From: CAVQGZ01 sp964400785
Lineage (GTDB): Bacteria > Actinomycetota > Actinomycetes > Jiangellales > Jiangellaceae
NCBI GenBank assembly: GCA_964400785.1
Contig: CAYNWB010000004.1
Span: 31,542 to 95,541, forward strand
Direction: 5' to 3'
Length of the DNA: 64,000 nt
Numbering within the stretch: the first letter of the stretch is position 1; each line of letters opens with the position of its first letter. A program made the translations under genes and the position numbers. Of this stretch, positions 24,394 to 32,917 are shown piece after piece. The notes under the pieces were generated by a model that was not told where the DNA came from, searched no databases, and was given only the letters and a program-made list of their open reading frames with translations.

Positions 24394-25392
24394 ATGACTC
24401 CAGGTGTGACTCCCGCGTCCGGCTCGTCCGCTCCCACCCGTGCGCTGCGCTCGCGCCGCTCCTGCCTCGCGGTGCCCGGCTCGAACGTCAAGATGCTCGG
24501 CAAGGCGCAGGGTCTGCCCGCCGACCAGGTCTTTCTCGACCTGGAGGACGCCGTGGCGCCCATCGCCAAGGAGGGCGCCCGCGACAACGTGGTCGCCGCG
24601 CTGAACGAGGGCGACTGGGGCGGCAAGACGCGCGTGGTGCGGGTGAACGACTGGACCACGCACTGGACGTATCGCGACGTCATCCACGTCGTCGAAGGGG
24701 CCGGTGCGAACCTCGACTGCATCATGCTGCCGAAGGTGCAGACGCCCGAGCAGGTCGTGGCGCTGGACATGCTGCTCACCCAGATCGAGACGACGAACGG
24801 TCTCGAGGTGGGCCGTATCGGCATCGAGGCCCAGATCGAGAACGCCCTCGGCCTGGTCAACGTGGACGGCATCGCGTCGGCCTCGCCACGCGTGGAGACG
24901 ATCATCTTCGGGCCCGCCGACTTCATGGCCTCGATCAACATGAAGTCCCTGGTCGTCGGGGAGCAGCCGCCGGGGTACGACGTGGGAGACGCCTACCACT
25001 ACATCCTCTCGCGCATCCTGATGGCGGCTCGCGCCTACGACAAGCAGGCCATCGACGGCCCTTACCTGCAGATTCGTGACGTCGACGGGTTCCGGCGGGT
25101 CGCCGGACGGTCGGCCGCCCTCGGCTTCGACGGCAAGTGGGTGCTGCACCCGGGGCAGATCGACGCCGCGAACGAGGTCTACAGCCCGGCCCAGGACGAC
25201 TACGACCACGCCGAGCAGATCCTCGACGCCTACGCCTACTACACGTCGGAGGCCGGGGGTGCGCTGGGCGCGGTGATGCTCGGTGACGAGATGATCGACG
25301 AGGCCTCACGCAAGATGGCCACCGTCATCGCCGCCAAGGGTCGCGCCGCGGGCATGACCCGCACGACCCAGTTCACCCCACCGGCGGGGTGA
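24394..25392 (+). CDS. CoA-ester lyase, HpcH/HpaI-CitE family (malyl/methylmalyl-CoA lyase-like)
   Basis: A 332-residue TIM-barrel lyase. RSCLAVPGSNVKMLGKA is the N-terminal CoA region, and VFLDLEDAVAPIAKEGARDNV carries the metal-binding glutamate and aspartate. TRVVRVNDW, IMLPKVQTPEQV, GIEAQIENALGLVNV and IIFGPADFMASI follow, as in malyl-CoA/beta-methylmalyl-CoA lyases. It should cleave a 3-hydroxyacyl-CoA-type ester to acetyl- or propionyl-CoA plus glyoxylate, but substrate is inferred. TACCCT lies 8 nt before the ATG, and the SDR gene overlaps its stop by GTGA. An acyl-CoA dehydrogenase and a MaoC hydratase lie 3-5 kb away. Confidence 0.87.
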   Translation: MTPGVTPASGSSAPTRALRSRRSCLAVPGSNVKMLGKAQGLPADQVFLDLEDAVAPIAKEGARDNVVAALNEGDWGGKTRVVRVNDWTTHWTYRDVIHVVEGAGANLDCIMLPKVQTPEQVVALDMLLTQIETTNGLEVGRIGIEAQIENALGLVNVDGIASASPRVETIIFGPADFMASINMKSLVVGEQPPGYDVGDAYHYILSRILMAARAYDKQAIDGPYLQIRDVDGFRRVAGRSAALGFDGKWVLHPGQIDAANEVYSPAQDDYDHAEQILDAYAYYTSEAGGALGAVMLGDEMIDEASRKMATVIAAKGRAAGMTRTTQFTPPAG

Positions 25393-26189
25393 GGCCGGCC
25401 GGGCCCCTCGCGGGCCGGGTCGCCCTCGTCACCGGCGCCGGCAGCGAGTCGGGCATCGGGTTCGCGTGCGCGGCGAGGTTGCGCCGTGACGGCGCGCACG
25501 TGGCGCTCGTCTCCACGACCGACCGGATCCACGAGCGAGCTGAGCAGCTGCGCGCGGAGCAGGCCGGTGGCGCGAGCACCCTCGGCCTGGTGGCCGACCT
25601 GCGGGACGAGGCCGCGGTCGCCGCCGTCGTCGCCGCGGTCGAGCAGGCGCTGGGCGGCATCGACGTCCTGGTCAACAACGCCGGGCTGGGCGCGCTCGGT
25701 CGTCCCGAGCCCTTCGAGCCGGTCGTGCGCACCTCCCCGGCGGCCTGGCGGTCGGGTCTGGAGGTCAACCTCACCACCGCGTTCCTGGTGACCCGGGCCG
25801 TGGTCGCAGGCATGCTCGCGCGCGGCTGGGGGAGGGTGGTCATGGTCGCGTCCACCACCGGGCCGCTGCAGGCCAACCCGGGTGAGGCGGCCTACGCCGC
25901 CGGCAAGGCCGGGCTGGTCGGCCTCAGCCGCGTGCTGGCCCTGGAGGGCGCGGCCCACGGCGTGACGGCCAACGTGGTCGCCCCGGGATGGATCGCCACC
26001 GCGGCGCAGACGGAGCAGGAGGTCGCGCACGGACTCGCCTCGCCCATGCACCGCTCGGGTACGCCGGGCGAGGTGGCCGCCGCAGTCGGCTTCCTGGCGT
26101 CCCCGGACGCGTCCTACGTCACGGGCCAGGTGCTCGTGGTGGACGGCGGCAACAGCCTGCAGGAGGGCCTCGCCGGGTACGCACGCTGA
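25389..26189 (+). CDS. Short-chain dehydrogenase/reductase (SDR)
   Basis: A 266-residue classical SDR. The NAD(P) loop is LVTGAGSESGIGFACAARL, the conserved NNAG is in DVLVNNAGLG, the catalytic serine lies in VMVASTTGPLQ and the YxxxK pair in AAYAAGKAGL. The ending DASYVTGQVLVVDGGNSLQEG is typical of FabG-like members. The GTG start overlaps the lyase stop, implying a shared mRNA and perhaps a shared pathway, such as oxidising a hydroxyacyl intermediate. The substrate is not known. Confidence 0.92.
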   Translation: MRPAGPLAGRVALVTGAGSESGIGFACAARLRRDGAHVALVSTTDRIHERAEQLRAEQAGGASTLGLVADLRDEAAVAAVVAAVEQALGGIDVLVNNAGLGALGRPEPFEPVVRTSPAAWRSGLEVNLTTAFLVTRAVVAGMLARGWGRVVMVASTTGPLQANPGEAAYAAGKAGLVGLSRVLALEGAAHGVTANVVAPGWIATAAQTEQEVAHGLASPMHRSGTPGEVAAAVGFLASPDASYVTGQVLVVDGGNSLQEGLAGYAR

Positions 26190-26212
26190 CCTGCGCGCTC
26201 GGCCGGCCCGCC

Positions 26213-27136
26213 TCAGGGCACGACAGGCCCGGGCCACACCGGCCGTTGCTCGGTGGCGGGGACGCGCAGGTGGCCGTCGGAGTCGAGGTAGTCACGCCAC
26301 GAGCGGCGGGGCTGCCAGCCGAACACGGTGCGGGCCGCCTCGATGCTGGTGCCCGAGGCGTCGACACGGTCGAGGTCGCGCACGGGCACGGACGGGTAGT
26401 GCTCGGCCATCGCGGCCCGCAGGTCACGGCCACCGATGTTGTCCGGGGAGGCCGCGTAGACCACCTCGTGGCCCGGGCTGTCGGACTCCACGCACAGCGC
26501 GAGCAGCTCGGCGAGGTCGTAGTCGTCGATGTAGGACCAGAAGGTGATGCTCGGCAGCGACGGGTCGCGGACGAACGGGCCCAGGTTGCGCTCGTAGTTG
26601 CCCTCCCACTGCACCCACGACGGCCGCACCGACACCGCGGTCATGTCGCTGCGGCGGGTGGCCGCCCCGCACAGCTGCTCGCCGAACAGCTTGGCCAGCC
26701 CGTAGGGGTCTTGCGGCAGCGCCGGGTGCTGCTCGTCGATCGGGCAGTAGGACGGCAGGAACTCGCGCTCGGCGAAGATGAATCCGGGCACGGTCTCGCT
26801 GGAGACGTTGACGAACCGCGGCACTGCTGAGCGCACGCCGGCCTCGAGCAGGTTGAACGTGGCGAGCAGGTTGTTGGCGAACACCTCGTGCGGGGGGTTG
26901 TGGGTCGGGTCGGGGATGGCTGCGGCGTGCACCACGGCGTCGCAGCCCTGCACGAGGTGGTGGGCGGCACCGATGTCGGTGAGGTCGGCCTGCACGTAGC
27001 GCGGCTCGCCCGGCTCGTCCGCCTCGAAGACGGGTGCGCCGCGATCGGTCGCGAGCACGTCGTGCCCACGCGACATCAGGCAGGTGACTGCCGCCGAGCC
27101 GACCTTGCCGCGGGCACCGGTGACGAGGACACGCAT
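26213..27136 (-). CDS. NAD-dependent epimerase/dehydratase (extended SDR)
   Basis: A 307-residue extended SDR. The N-terminal dinucleotide loop is LVTGARGKVGSAAV. ADLTDIGAAHHLVQGCDAVVHAAAIPDP follows, and the catalytic YxxxK is in DPYGLAKLFGEQ. PSWVQWEGNYERNLGPF suggests a sugar or lactone substrate. Similar proteins are annotated as uronate or nucleotide-sugar dehydrogenases, but I cannot choose. TAGGGT lies 6 nt before the ATG (27148-27143), so the mRNA is probably leaderless. It is convergent with the SDR gene. Confidence 0.88.
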   Translation of the reverse strand: MRVLVTGARGKVGSAAVTCLMSRGHDVLATDRGAPVFEADEPGEPRYVQADLTDIGAAHHLVQGCDAVVHAAAIPDPTHNPPHEVFANNLLATFNLLEAGVRSAVPRFVNVSSETVPGFIFAEREFLPSYCPIDEQHPALPQDPYGLAKLFGEQLCGAATRRSDMTAVSVRPSWVQWEGNYERNLGPFVRDPSLPSITFWSYIDDYDLAELLALCVESDSPGHEVVYAASPDNIGGRDLRAAMAEHYPSVPVRDLDRVDASGTSIEAARTVFGWQPRRSWRDYLDSDGHLRVPATEQRPVWPGPVVP

Positions 27137-27248
27137 GGCGCCACCCTAGATCGCCGTGGACGAGGCACTTTCGTGACCAGGCCCCGAGAAGGGCTCCGGC
27201 GTCCTAGGTTCGGCCTCGAGCGTCCACACCTGCCACCGGAGGCACGCC

Positions 27249-28832
27249 ATGCAGGTCTTCGTCGACAACCCGCTGCTGACTTTGTTCTTCTGCGTCGGGG
27301 TGGGAGTTGCCTTCGGCATGATCAAGTTCGGACCTGTGTCGTTCGGACCCGCCGGGGCACTGTTCGCGGGCCTGGCGCTGTCGGCAGCAAACGCCGACGT
27401 CGCCCTCGACCCGGTCTTCTCCGCCATCGGGCTGTGCGTCTTCTGCTACATGGTCGGCCTGGCCGCGGGCCCGTCCTTCGTGCGTGCCATCCGCACGTCG
27501 TACCAGCCGCTGATCGTGGCCGGCACGGCCATCATCGCCATGGCGGCCGGTGGCCTGGCCGTGGGTCGGGCCCTCGGCGTCGACACGTCCTACATCGCCG
27601 GTGCCTATGCCGGTGCGGGCACGGCCACACCTGCCCTGGGCGCCGTCCAGCAGCAGCTGGCGGCCGGCGGAGAGGTGCCTCCCGAGCCGGCTGTCGGGTA
27701 CGCGGTTGCCTACCCGTTCGCAGTGCTCGTCACGATCCTCGGTCTGATCTACCTGATGAACGTTGGCAGCAAGAAGCCGACGAAGGAAGACTCCACGCGG
27801 CAGCCGTCCTTGGTCGTCAAGACGGTCGACGTGACCAGGCCGGTGTCGCTCACGGTGCAGACGATCGCCGAACGTTTCGGGGCGGTTGTCTCGCGCATCA
27901 CCCGCGACGCCGACACGATCGTCGCCCACGCCGATGCGTCGATCAGGCAGGGCGACCTGATCACGGTCACCGTCGGGGACGACCAGCTGCCGCTGCTGGT
28001 CGAGGCCGTCGGCGAGCTGTCGGCGCGTGAGCCGTGGCACGACCGCAGCCAGATCGACTTCCGCCGGGTCGCGGTGTCGAACCGGGCGTTCGTCGGGCAG
28101 ACGTTGGCGCAGCTCGACCTGGACGGCCAGTACGACGCCGCCGTGAGCCGGGTACGACGGGGCGACGTCGACCTCATCGCCACCCCCGACCTCGTGCTGC
28201 AGATGGGCGACCGGCTACGGGTGACGGCCAAGCGTGAGGTGCTGCCGCAGATCACCAAGCACCTCGGCGACTCCGAGCGCGCGGCCAACGACATCAACGC
28301 TCTCGGGCTGGGGCTCGGCCTGTCCATCGGGCTGGTGTTCGGACTGCTGTCCATCCCGTTGCCCGGCGGTGGAAGCTTCGTCCTGGGCACGGCCACCGGC
28401 CCGCTCATCATCGGGGTGGTGCTCGGTGCGCTCGGACGTACCGGACCGGTCGTGTGGCAGCTGCCGACAGGGGTGAACAACGCGTTCAACCAGCTGTTCC
28501 TGCTCATCTTCCTGGCCGCGGTCGGCACCGGGTCGGGCGCCAACCTGGTCAGCGCGCTGTCGGGTGCGCTGGGTCTGCAGCTGTTGGCCGTGGCGCTGAC
28601 CTTCTGCGTGATCCATGCGGTGGTCTGCATCGTGGGGCTGCGCACGGTGCTCGGGTACGGCACGGCCCGTTCGCTCGGTGGGCTCACAGGCTCGCAGCTC
28701 AATCCGGCCCCGTTCGCGTACGCCATGGACAAGAACGGCGACCAGCGCATCGCCGTCCTCTACGCGATGATCTTCCCCGTCATCATGCTGGGCAAGGTGA
28801 TCATCGCCCAGCTGATGGTCATCTACTTCTGA
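27249..28832 (+). CDS. AspT/YidE/YbjL-family transporter with TrkA-C domain
   Basis: A 527-residue membrane protein with the AspT duplication. A first block of about five helices (LLTLFFCVGVGVAFGMIKFGPVSFGPAGALFAGL-like text, FCYMVGLAAGPSFVRAI) ends before residue 175. A cytoplasmic region with TrkA-C-like folds follows (about 200-310, SNRAFVGQTLAQLDLDGQYDAAVSRVRRGD), then a second block with GPLIIGVVLGALGRTGPVVWQLP. Family members exchange amino acids or dicarboxylates. No substrate is implied by neighbours. GGAGG lies 7 nt before the ATG and a -10-like TAGGTT at 27205-27210. Confidence 0.88.
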   Translation: MQVFVDNPLLTLFFCVGVGVAFGMIKFGPVSFGPAGALFAGLALSAANADVALDPVFSAIGLCVFCYMVGLAAGPSFVRAIRTSYQPLIVAGTAIIAMAAGGLAVGRALGVDTSYIAGAYAGAGTATPALGAVQQQLAAGGEVPPEPAVGYAVAYPFAVLVTILGLIYLMNVGSKKPTKEDSTRQPSLVVKTVDVTRPVSLTVQTIAERFGAVVSRITRDADTIVAHADASIRQGDLITVTVGDDQLPLLVEAVGELSAREPWHDRSQIDFRRVAVSNRAFVGQTLAQLDLDGQYDAAVSRVRRGDVDLIATPDLVLQMGDRLRVTAKREVLPQITKHLGDSERAANDINALGLGLGLSIGLVFGLLSIPLPGGGSFVLGTATGPLIIGVVLGALGRTGPVVWQLPTGVNNAFNQLFLLIFLAAVGTGSGANLVSALSGALGLQLLAVALTFCVIHAVVCIVGLRTVLGYGTARSLGGLTGSQLNPAPFAYAMDKNGDQRIAVLYAMIFPVIMLGKVIIAQLMVIYF

Positions 28833-28947
28833 GGGCCGCTGCTGACACGGTTGTGAGCAATCCAACGGTGCCATCGACGCCGTCGCAGCGGATACTGAGG
28901 GCAGTACGCCCGCCACCGGGCGCTGTTCCCACGTCCCAAGGAGACTC

Positions 28948-30144
28948 ATGGACCGCCTCGCGCAGACAGACGGCCTCACCGACATCCAGCAGGAGATCCT
29001 CAAGACCGTTCGCGAGTACACCGACGAGCAGATCATCCCGGTGGCCACCGACCTCGAGCACAAGGACGCCTATCCCGACGAGATCGTCGAGGGTCTGAAG
29101 GAGATGGGCATCTTCGGGCTGATGATCCCGGAGGAGTACGGGGGCCTCGGCGAGTCGCTGCTCACCTACGCCCTGGTGGTGGAGGAGCTGGCCCGCGGCT
29201 GGATGAGCATCTCCGGAGTGATCAACACCCACTTCATCGTCGCGTACATGGTCAACCAGCACGGTACCGAAGAGCAGAAGCAGCGCTGGCTGCCGCGGAT
29301 GGCCGCGGGGGAGCTGCGCGGTGCCTTCTCCATGTCGGAGCCGGGTTGCGGGTCGGACGTCGCTGCGATCCGCACCCGCGCCGAGAAGGTCGACGACGAC
29401 ACCTACGAGATCAACGGCTCGAAGATGTGGCTGACCAACGGCGGCTCGTCCAGCCTCGTCGCCGTGCTCGTCCTGACCGACGAGGGTTCCGACAGCGTCT
29501 ACAAGAACATGACGACGTTCATGATCGAGAAGGAGCCCGGCTTCGGTGAGGTGGCTCCCGGCCTGACCATCCCCGGCAAGATCGAGAAGATGGGCTACAA
29601 GGGCGTCGACACCACCGAGCTGGTGCTCGAGGGCTTCCGCACCGGGGCCGACACGATTCTCGGTGGGGTCGGCGGCAAGGGCTTCTACCAGATGATGGAC
29701 GGCGTCGAGGTCGGCCGGGTGAACGTCGCGGCACGGGCGTGCGGGGTGTCGAAGCGCGCGTTCGAGCTCGGCATCCAGTACTCCCAGCAGCGGGAGACGT
29801 TCGGCAAGCCGATCGCCCAGCACCAGGCCGTGCTGTTCCGGCTCGCCGAGATGGCGACCAAGGTCGAGGCGGCGCACCTGATGATGGTCAAGGCCGCGCG
29901 CATGAAGGACTCCGGGGCCCGCAACGACCTCGAGGCCGGCATGGCGAAGTACCTGGCCAGCGAGTACTGCAAGGAGGTCGTGGAGGACTCGTTCCGCATC
30001 CACGGCGGATACGGCTACTCCAAGGAGTACGAGATCGAGCGCCTCTACCGCGAGGCCCCGATGCTGCTCATCGGCGAGGGCACCGCCGACATCCAGCGCA
30101 TGATCGTCGGTCGCCGCCTGCTGGAGGAGTACAAGCTCGCCTGA
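28948..30144 (+). CDS. Acyl-CoA dehydrogenase
   Basis: A 398-residue FAD enzyme. Family markers are FGLMIPEEYGGLGES, AFSMSEPGCGSDVAAIRT (FAD and substrate), KMWLTNGGSSS, YSQQRETFGKPIAQHQAV and IHGGYGYSKEYEIERLYREAPML. The catalytic base is expected in that last segment. Length is that of short- or medium-chain enzymes, too short for methylsuccinyl-CoA dehydrogenase (about 550). AAGGAG lies 5-6 nt before the ATG. With the MaoC hydratase that follows and the lyase upstream it could form a branched-chain or dicarboxylic acyl-CoA route; this is inference. Confidence 0.93.
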   Translation: MDRLAQTDGLTDIQQEILKTVREYTDEQIIPVATDLEHKDAYPDEIVEGLKEMGIFGLMIPEEYGGLGESLLTYALVVEELARGWMSISGVINTHFIVAYMVNQHGTEEQKQRWLPRMAAGELRGAFSMSEPGCGSDVAAIRTRAEKVDDDTYEINGSKMWLTNGGSSSLVAVLVLTDEGSDSVYKNMTTFMIEKEPGFGEVAPGLTIPGKIEKMGYKGVDTTELVLEGFRTGADTILGGVGGKGFYQMMDGVEVGRVNVAARACGVSKRAFELGIQYSQQRETFGKPIAQHQAVLFRLAEMATKVEAAHLMMVKAARMKDSGARNDLEAGMAKYLASEYCKEVVEDSFRIHGGYGYSKEYEIERLYREAPMLLIGEGTADIQRMIVGRRLLEEYKLA

Positions 30145-30231
30145 GGCAGGACGCCCACCTTGGGAGCCAGGCCAGGCCCGCCGTCCGGGGGAAATCCCGC
30201 CGCCACCGCTGGCCGGCGGGTCCCCACCCTG

Positions 30232-30323
30232 CCCGTTGATCACGGCAGGTAGGCCATGGCGTGCCTGCCGAGGCGTGGACACCTCGGCCAGATCCCGGAC
30301 GCCTACCTGCCGTGATCAACGGG
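30232..30323. repeat. 92-bp palindromic element with 23-bp perfect arms
   Basis: Arms at 30232-30254 and 30301-30323 are perfect 23-nt inverted copies. Each contains TTGATCACGGCAGGTAGG or its complement. The 46-nt centre holds a second hairpin: gccgagg at 30267-30273 and cctcggc at 30282-30288. It lies in the 296-bp space between the acyl-CoA dehydrogenase and maoC, nearer to maoC. There is no T-tract and no coding sequence. Candidates are a REP/MITE-type repeat, a strong terminator, or a protein-binding palindrome. No second copy was noticed in the window. Confidence 0.75.
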
Positions 30324-30440
30324 AAGAGCGGGCGTGGAGGGAGTCTGTCCGTACCGTCCGCAGCTCGCGGACGTGATACGTGAGCGGAAGCACACCGGCC
30401 GCCTGCCTCACTGCGACGCCGCATGCGGCACCATGAGGGC

Positions 30441-30938
30441 ATGAAATTCGGGCGCTTCTACGAGGACTTCGAGGTCGGGGCCACCTACAAGCACTGGCCC
30501 GGCAAGACCGTCACCGAGTACGACGACCACCTGTTCTGCCTCATCACGATGAACCACCACCCTCTGCACATGGACGCGCACTACGCCGAGACGTCCACGC
30601 AGTTCGGCAAGAACGTGGTGGTCGGCAACTACATCTACTCGCTGCTGCTGGGCATGTCGGTGCCCGACATCTCCGGCAAGGCGATCGCCAACCTCGAGGT
30701 CGAGTCGCTGCGCCACGTGGCGCCGACCTTCCACGGCGACACCATCTACGGCGAGACCACGGTGCTCGACAAGAAGGAGTCGTCGTCGAAGAACGACCGC
30801 GGCGTGGTCTCGGTGGAGACGCGGGGCTACAACCAGGACGGCACGCTCGTGTGCATCTTCCGTCGCAAGGTCATGGTGCCCAAGCACGAGGTGGTGGGTG
30901 ACTCCGAGCCCCGCCCGGAGCCGCGCGAGCGGGGCTGA
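30441..30938 (+). CDS. MaoC-like (R)-hydratase
   Basis: A 165-residue hot-dog-fold protein. KFGRFYEDFEVGATYKHWPGKTVTEYDDHLFCL-type text opens the domain, and the hydratase aspartate/histidine region is TMNHHPLHMDAHYAE. VVGNYIYSLLLGMSV and YGETTVLDKKESSSKNDRGVV follow, as in mesaconyl-CoA-hydratase-like MaoC proteins. The second in-frame ATG (30441) is used because homologues start MKFGRFYEDF. A CACCAT -10-like box lies 6 nt before it. It probably hydrates an enoyl-CoA produced by the dehydrogenase encoded upstream. Confidence 0.9.
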   Translation: MKFGRFYEDFEVGATYKHWPGKTVTEYDDHLFCLITMNHHPLHMDAHYAETSTQFGKNVVVGNYIYSLLLGMSVPDISGKAIANLEVESLRHVAPTFHGDTIYGETTVLDKKESSSKNDRGVVSVETRGYNQDGTLVCIFRRKVMVPKHEVVGDSEPRPEPRERG

Positions 30939-30940
30939 GC

Positions 30941-31363
30941 TCAGAGCACGCCGAAGTCGCGCAAGGCGCCCAGCAACCCTGGCGACAGGGGCATCTGCTC
31001 CATCTCGTCCGGGGTGAACCAGCCGACGTCGTCCGCGTCGTCGCCCGCGGCCAGCTCGCCCCCGGTCACCTGGCACGCGAAGTCGTGGATCTCGTACCGG
31101 TACTCCCCGGTCGGGTCTTGCCGGTGGACCACCCCGAGCAGCTCGCCGACCTGCACTCTCAGTCCGGTCTCCTCCACAACCTCCCGGGCCGCGGCGTCGC
31201 GGAGGTCTTCGCCGGGCTCGGCCCGACCACTCGGCAGCGACCAGCTACCCGCATACGGCGCGTGCCCTCGTCGAACCAGCAGCACGCGACCCCGCGCGTC
31301 GCTCAGCACCCCGCCGGCGCAGAGGGTCCATGCGGGTGGCGTCACCGTCGTGACGATACGCAC
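30941..31363 (-). CDS. Nudix hydrolase
   Basis: A 140-residue protein with a full Nudix box. The motif runs GRAEPGEDLRDAAAREVVEETGL at about residues 44-66, so the catalytic glutamates in REVVEE are intact. CAGGVLSDARGRVLLVRRGHAPYAGSWSLP precedes it, as in MutT/ADP-ribose-type hydrolases. The substrate is an unknown nucleotide or phosphate ester. A GTG start is used and GAGGG is close upstream. It is convergent with maoC: the two stop codons are 2 bp apart inside a CTGAGCTCAG palindrome. Confidence 0.9.
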   Translation of the reverse strand: MRIVTTVTPPAWTLCAGGVLSDARGRVLLVRRGHAPYAGSWSLPSGRAEPGEDLRDAAAREVVEETGLRVQVGELLGVVHRQDPTGEYRYEIHDFACQVTGGELAAGDDADDVGWFTPDEMEQMPLSPGLLGALRDFGVL

Positions 31364-31441
31364 CCCTCACCCGCCGATCTCGGTGCCCACAGGGCCCTTG
31401 AGACCTTGACGGGGCAGCATCCACCGGCAACGGTGCTGATC

Positions 31442-32074
31442 ATGGACGCGGCGCCGACCTGCCCGAGGTGCTCCAGTCCCCTCCGACCTCCGAGCGTCTG
31501 GGTCAGCCAGTGGGAGTGCCCCCAGCACGGAGCCGTTCTTCCGCTGCGCCGTCCACCCGAGCCCTCCACCGGCTGGCTGCGTCACGTGTCCGCGATGGCG
31601 CAGGTGCCGGTCTGGCTGGCCTGGCCGCTGCCGACGGGCTGGGTGGTCAGCGGGGTCGCGCCGATCGGGGACGAGGTGAGCGGGGTGGCCGCGGTGGCGA
31701 CGATGCTCACCGGTCCGAGCCCCCTCGGGGGTCCTGCGGAGATGCTGGTGCTGTCCGAGGAGCCCGGTGTCGGCCTGGGCGCCCGTCTGGCCGGCCTGCC
31801 CGGCATCGACCCGGGCCCGGTGTTCGACGGCCCGCCCTACAGCCACGTCGAGGTCGACGAGCACACCGTCCCGCTCTGGCTGGTGCCGGGCACCGACCAC
31901 CAGGCGGTGGTGGTCGGCGAGCGCAACATGGTGTGGATCTGGGTGATCGTGCGCCCCGCAGCCGCCGGAGTGATGCTCGTGGACCACCTCTCGTTCAGCG
32001 ACGCGCGCCGCCTCGGGGAGGAGATCCGCCTGCTCCCGTACGGGGCCCGCAGCACCTGGCTCGACGGCGGCTGA
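31442..32074 (+). CDS. DUF6758 family protein with N-terminal zinc-ribbon-like motif
   Basis: A 210-residue actinobacterial protein. It opens with CPRCSSPLRPPSVWVSQWECPQHG, a likely zinc ribbon from CPRC plus CPQH. VPVWLAWPLPTGWVVSGVAP, LTGPSPLGGPAEMLVLSEEPGVGLGARLAG-like text and MVWIWVIVRPAAAGVMLV follow. No enzymatic motif is seen. It is followed after 3 nt by a PHP-domain gene, the order kept in many actinobacteria. The ATG giving MDAAPTCPRC is used, because the longer frame upstream is a shadow of the Nudix gene. Confidence 0.85.
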   Translation: MDAAPTCPRCSSPLRPPSVWVSQWECPQHGAVLPLRRPPEPSTGWLRHVSAMAQVPVWLAWPLPTGWVVSGVAPIGDEVSGVAAVATMLTGPSPLGGPAEMLVLSEEPGVGLGARLAGLPGIDPGPVFDGPPYSHVEVDEHTVPLWLVPGTDHQAVVVGERNMVWIWVIVRPAAAGVMLVDHLSFSDARRLGEEIRLLPYGARSTWLDGG

Positions 32075-32077
32075 CCG

Positions 32078-32917
32078 GTGGTCATCGACCTGCACACGCA
32101 CTCGGACGTCTCGGACGGGACCGAGTCGCCCTCGGAGCTGGTGGCGACCGCGGCAGGGCTCGGGGTGCACGTGCTGGCGCTCGCCGACCATGACACGACC
32201 GCGGGGTGGGCGCAGGCCCTCCAGGCCGGTGCTGCGCACGGCGTCGAGGTGGTACCCGCGATCGAGGTGTCCACCGCCTGGCGAGGTGCCGACGTCCACC
32301 TGCTCGCCTACTGGCCCGACGACCAGGACGCCGCCCTGCAGCAGATGCTGCGCACGATCCGTGAGGGACGGCGGCTGCGCGTCCCGCGCATGCTGGCCGG
32401 GTTGGCCGCCCACGGCGTCGTCCTCACCGAGCACGACGTGCGTCGCGCCGCCGGGGACGCCGTGTCGGTGGGTCGACCCCACGTCGCCGACGCGCTCGTG
32501 GCGGCCGGGGTGGTCGACTCCCGCGAGCACGCCTTCGCGACCTTGATCGGCGAGGGCATGCCGGGGCACGTGCCCAAGCCGGCGCCCCCCCTGCCCACGG
32601 CGATCCGCACCGTGGTGGACGCCGGCGGGGTGCCGGTGCTCGCGCACCCGTGGGCTCGCGGCACGCGGCGGGTGCTGGATGAGGCCGCGCTGGTCGAGCT
32701 CGCCGAGTCCGGGCTCGTGGGTGTCGAGGTCGACCACGTCGACCACACGGCGGCCGTGCGTGCCGAGCTGCGCGCACTCGCCGACTCCCTCGGACTGGTC
32801 GTGACCGGGGGCAGCGACTACCACGGCGCGGGCAAGCCCGGGGTGCTGCCGGGCATGAACCGGACGACGCCCCGGGCCTACGAGGCCTTGCGGGCGCACC
32901 GGGCCCAGCGGTCGTGA
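32078..32917 (+). CDS. PHP-domain metal-dependent phosphoesterase
   Basis: A 279-residue PHP-fold protein. Metal ligands are visible at the N-terminus in DLHTHSDVSDGTESP, in LALADHDTTAGWAQA, near VVPAIEVSTAWRGADVHLLAYW, and in TGGSDYHGAGKPGV close to the C-terminus. Related proteins are 3',5'-nucleoside bisphosphate phosphatases or RNase AM-like 5'-3' exonucleases. I favour that group but cannot fix the substrate. A GTG start is used, 3 nt after the DUF6758 stop. The next gene overlaps by GTGA, giving a three-gene operon that ends with a nuclease. Confidence 0.9.
   Translation: MVIDLHTHSDVSDGTESPSELVATAAGLGVHVLALADHDTTAGWAQALQAGAAHGVEVVPAIEVSTAWRGADVHLLAYWPDDQDAALQQMLRTIREGRRLRVPRMLAGLAAHGVVLTEHDVRRAAGDAVSVGRPHVADALVAAGVVDSREHAFATLIGEGMPGHVPKPAPPLPTAIRTVVDAGGVPVLAHPWARGTRRVLDEAALVELAESGLVGVEVDHVDHTAAVRAELRALADSLGLVVTGGSDYHGAGKPGVLPGMNRTTPRAYEALRAHRAQRS

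Noticed and set aside
30255..30300. A small gene inside the 92-bp palindrome
   Set aside because: Frames are too short and have no ribosome-binding site; the structure explains the sequence.
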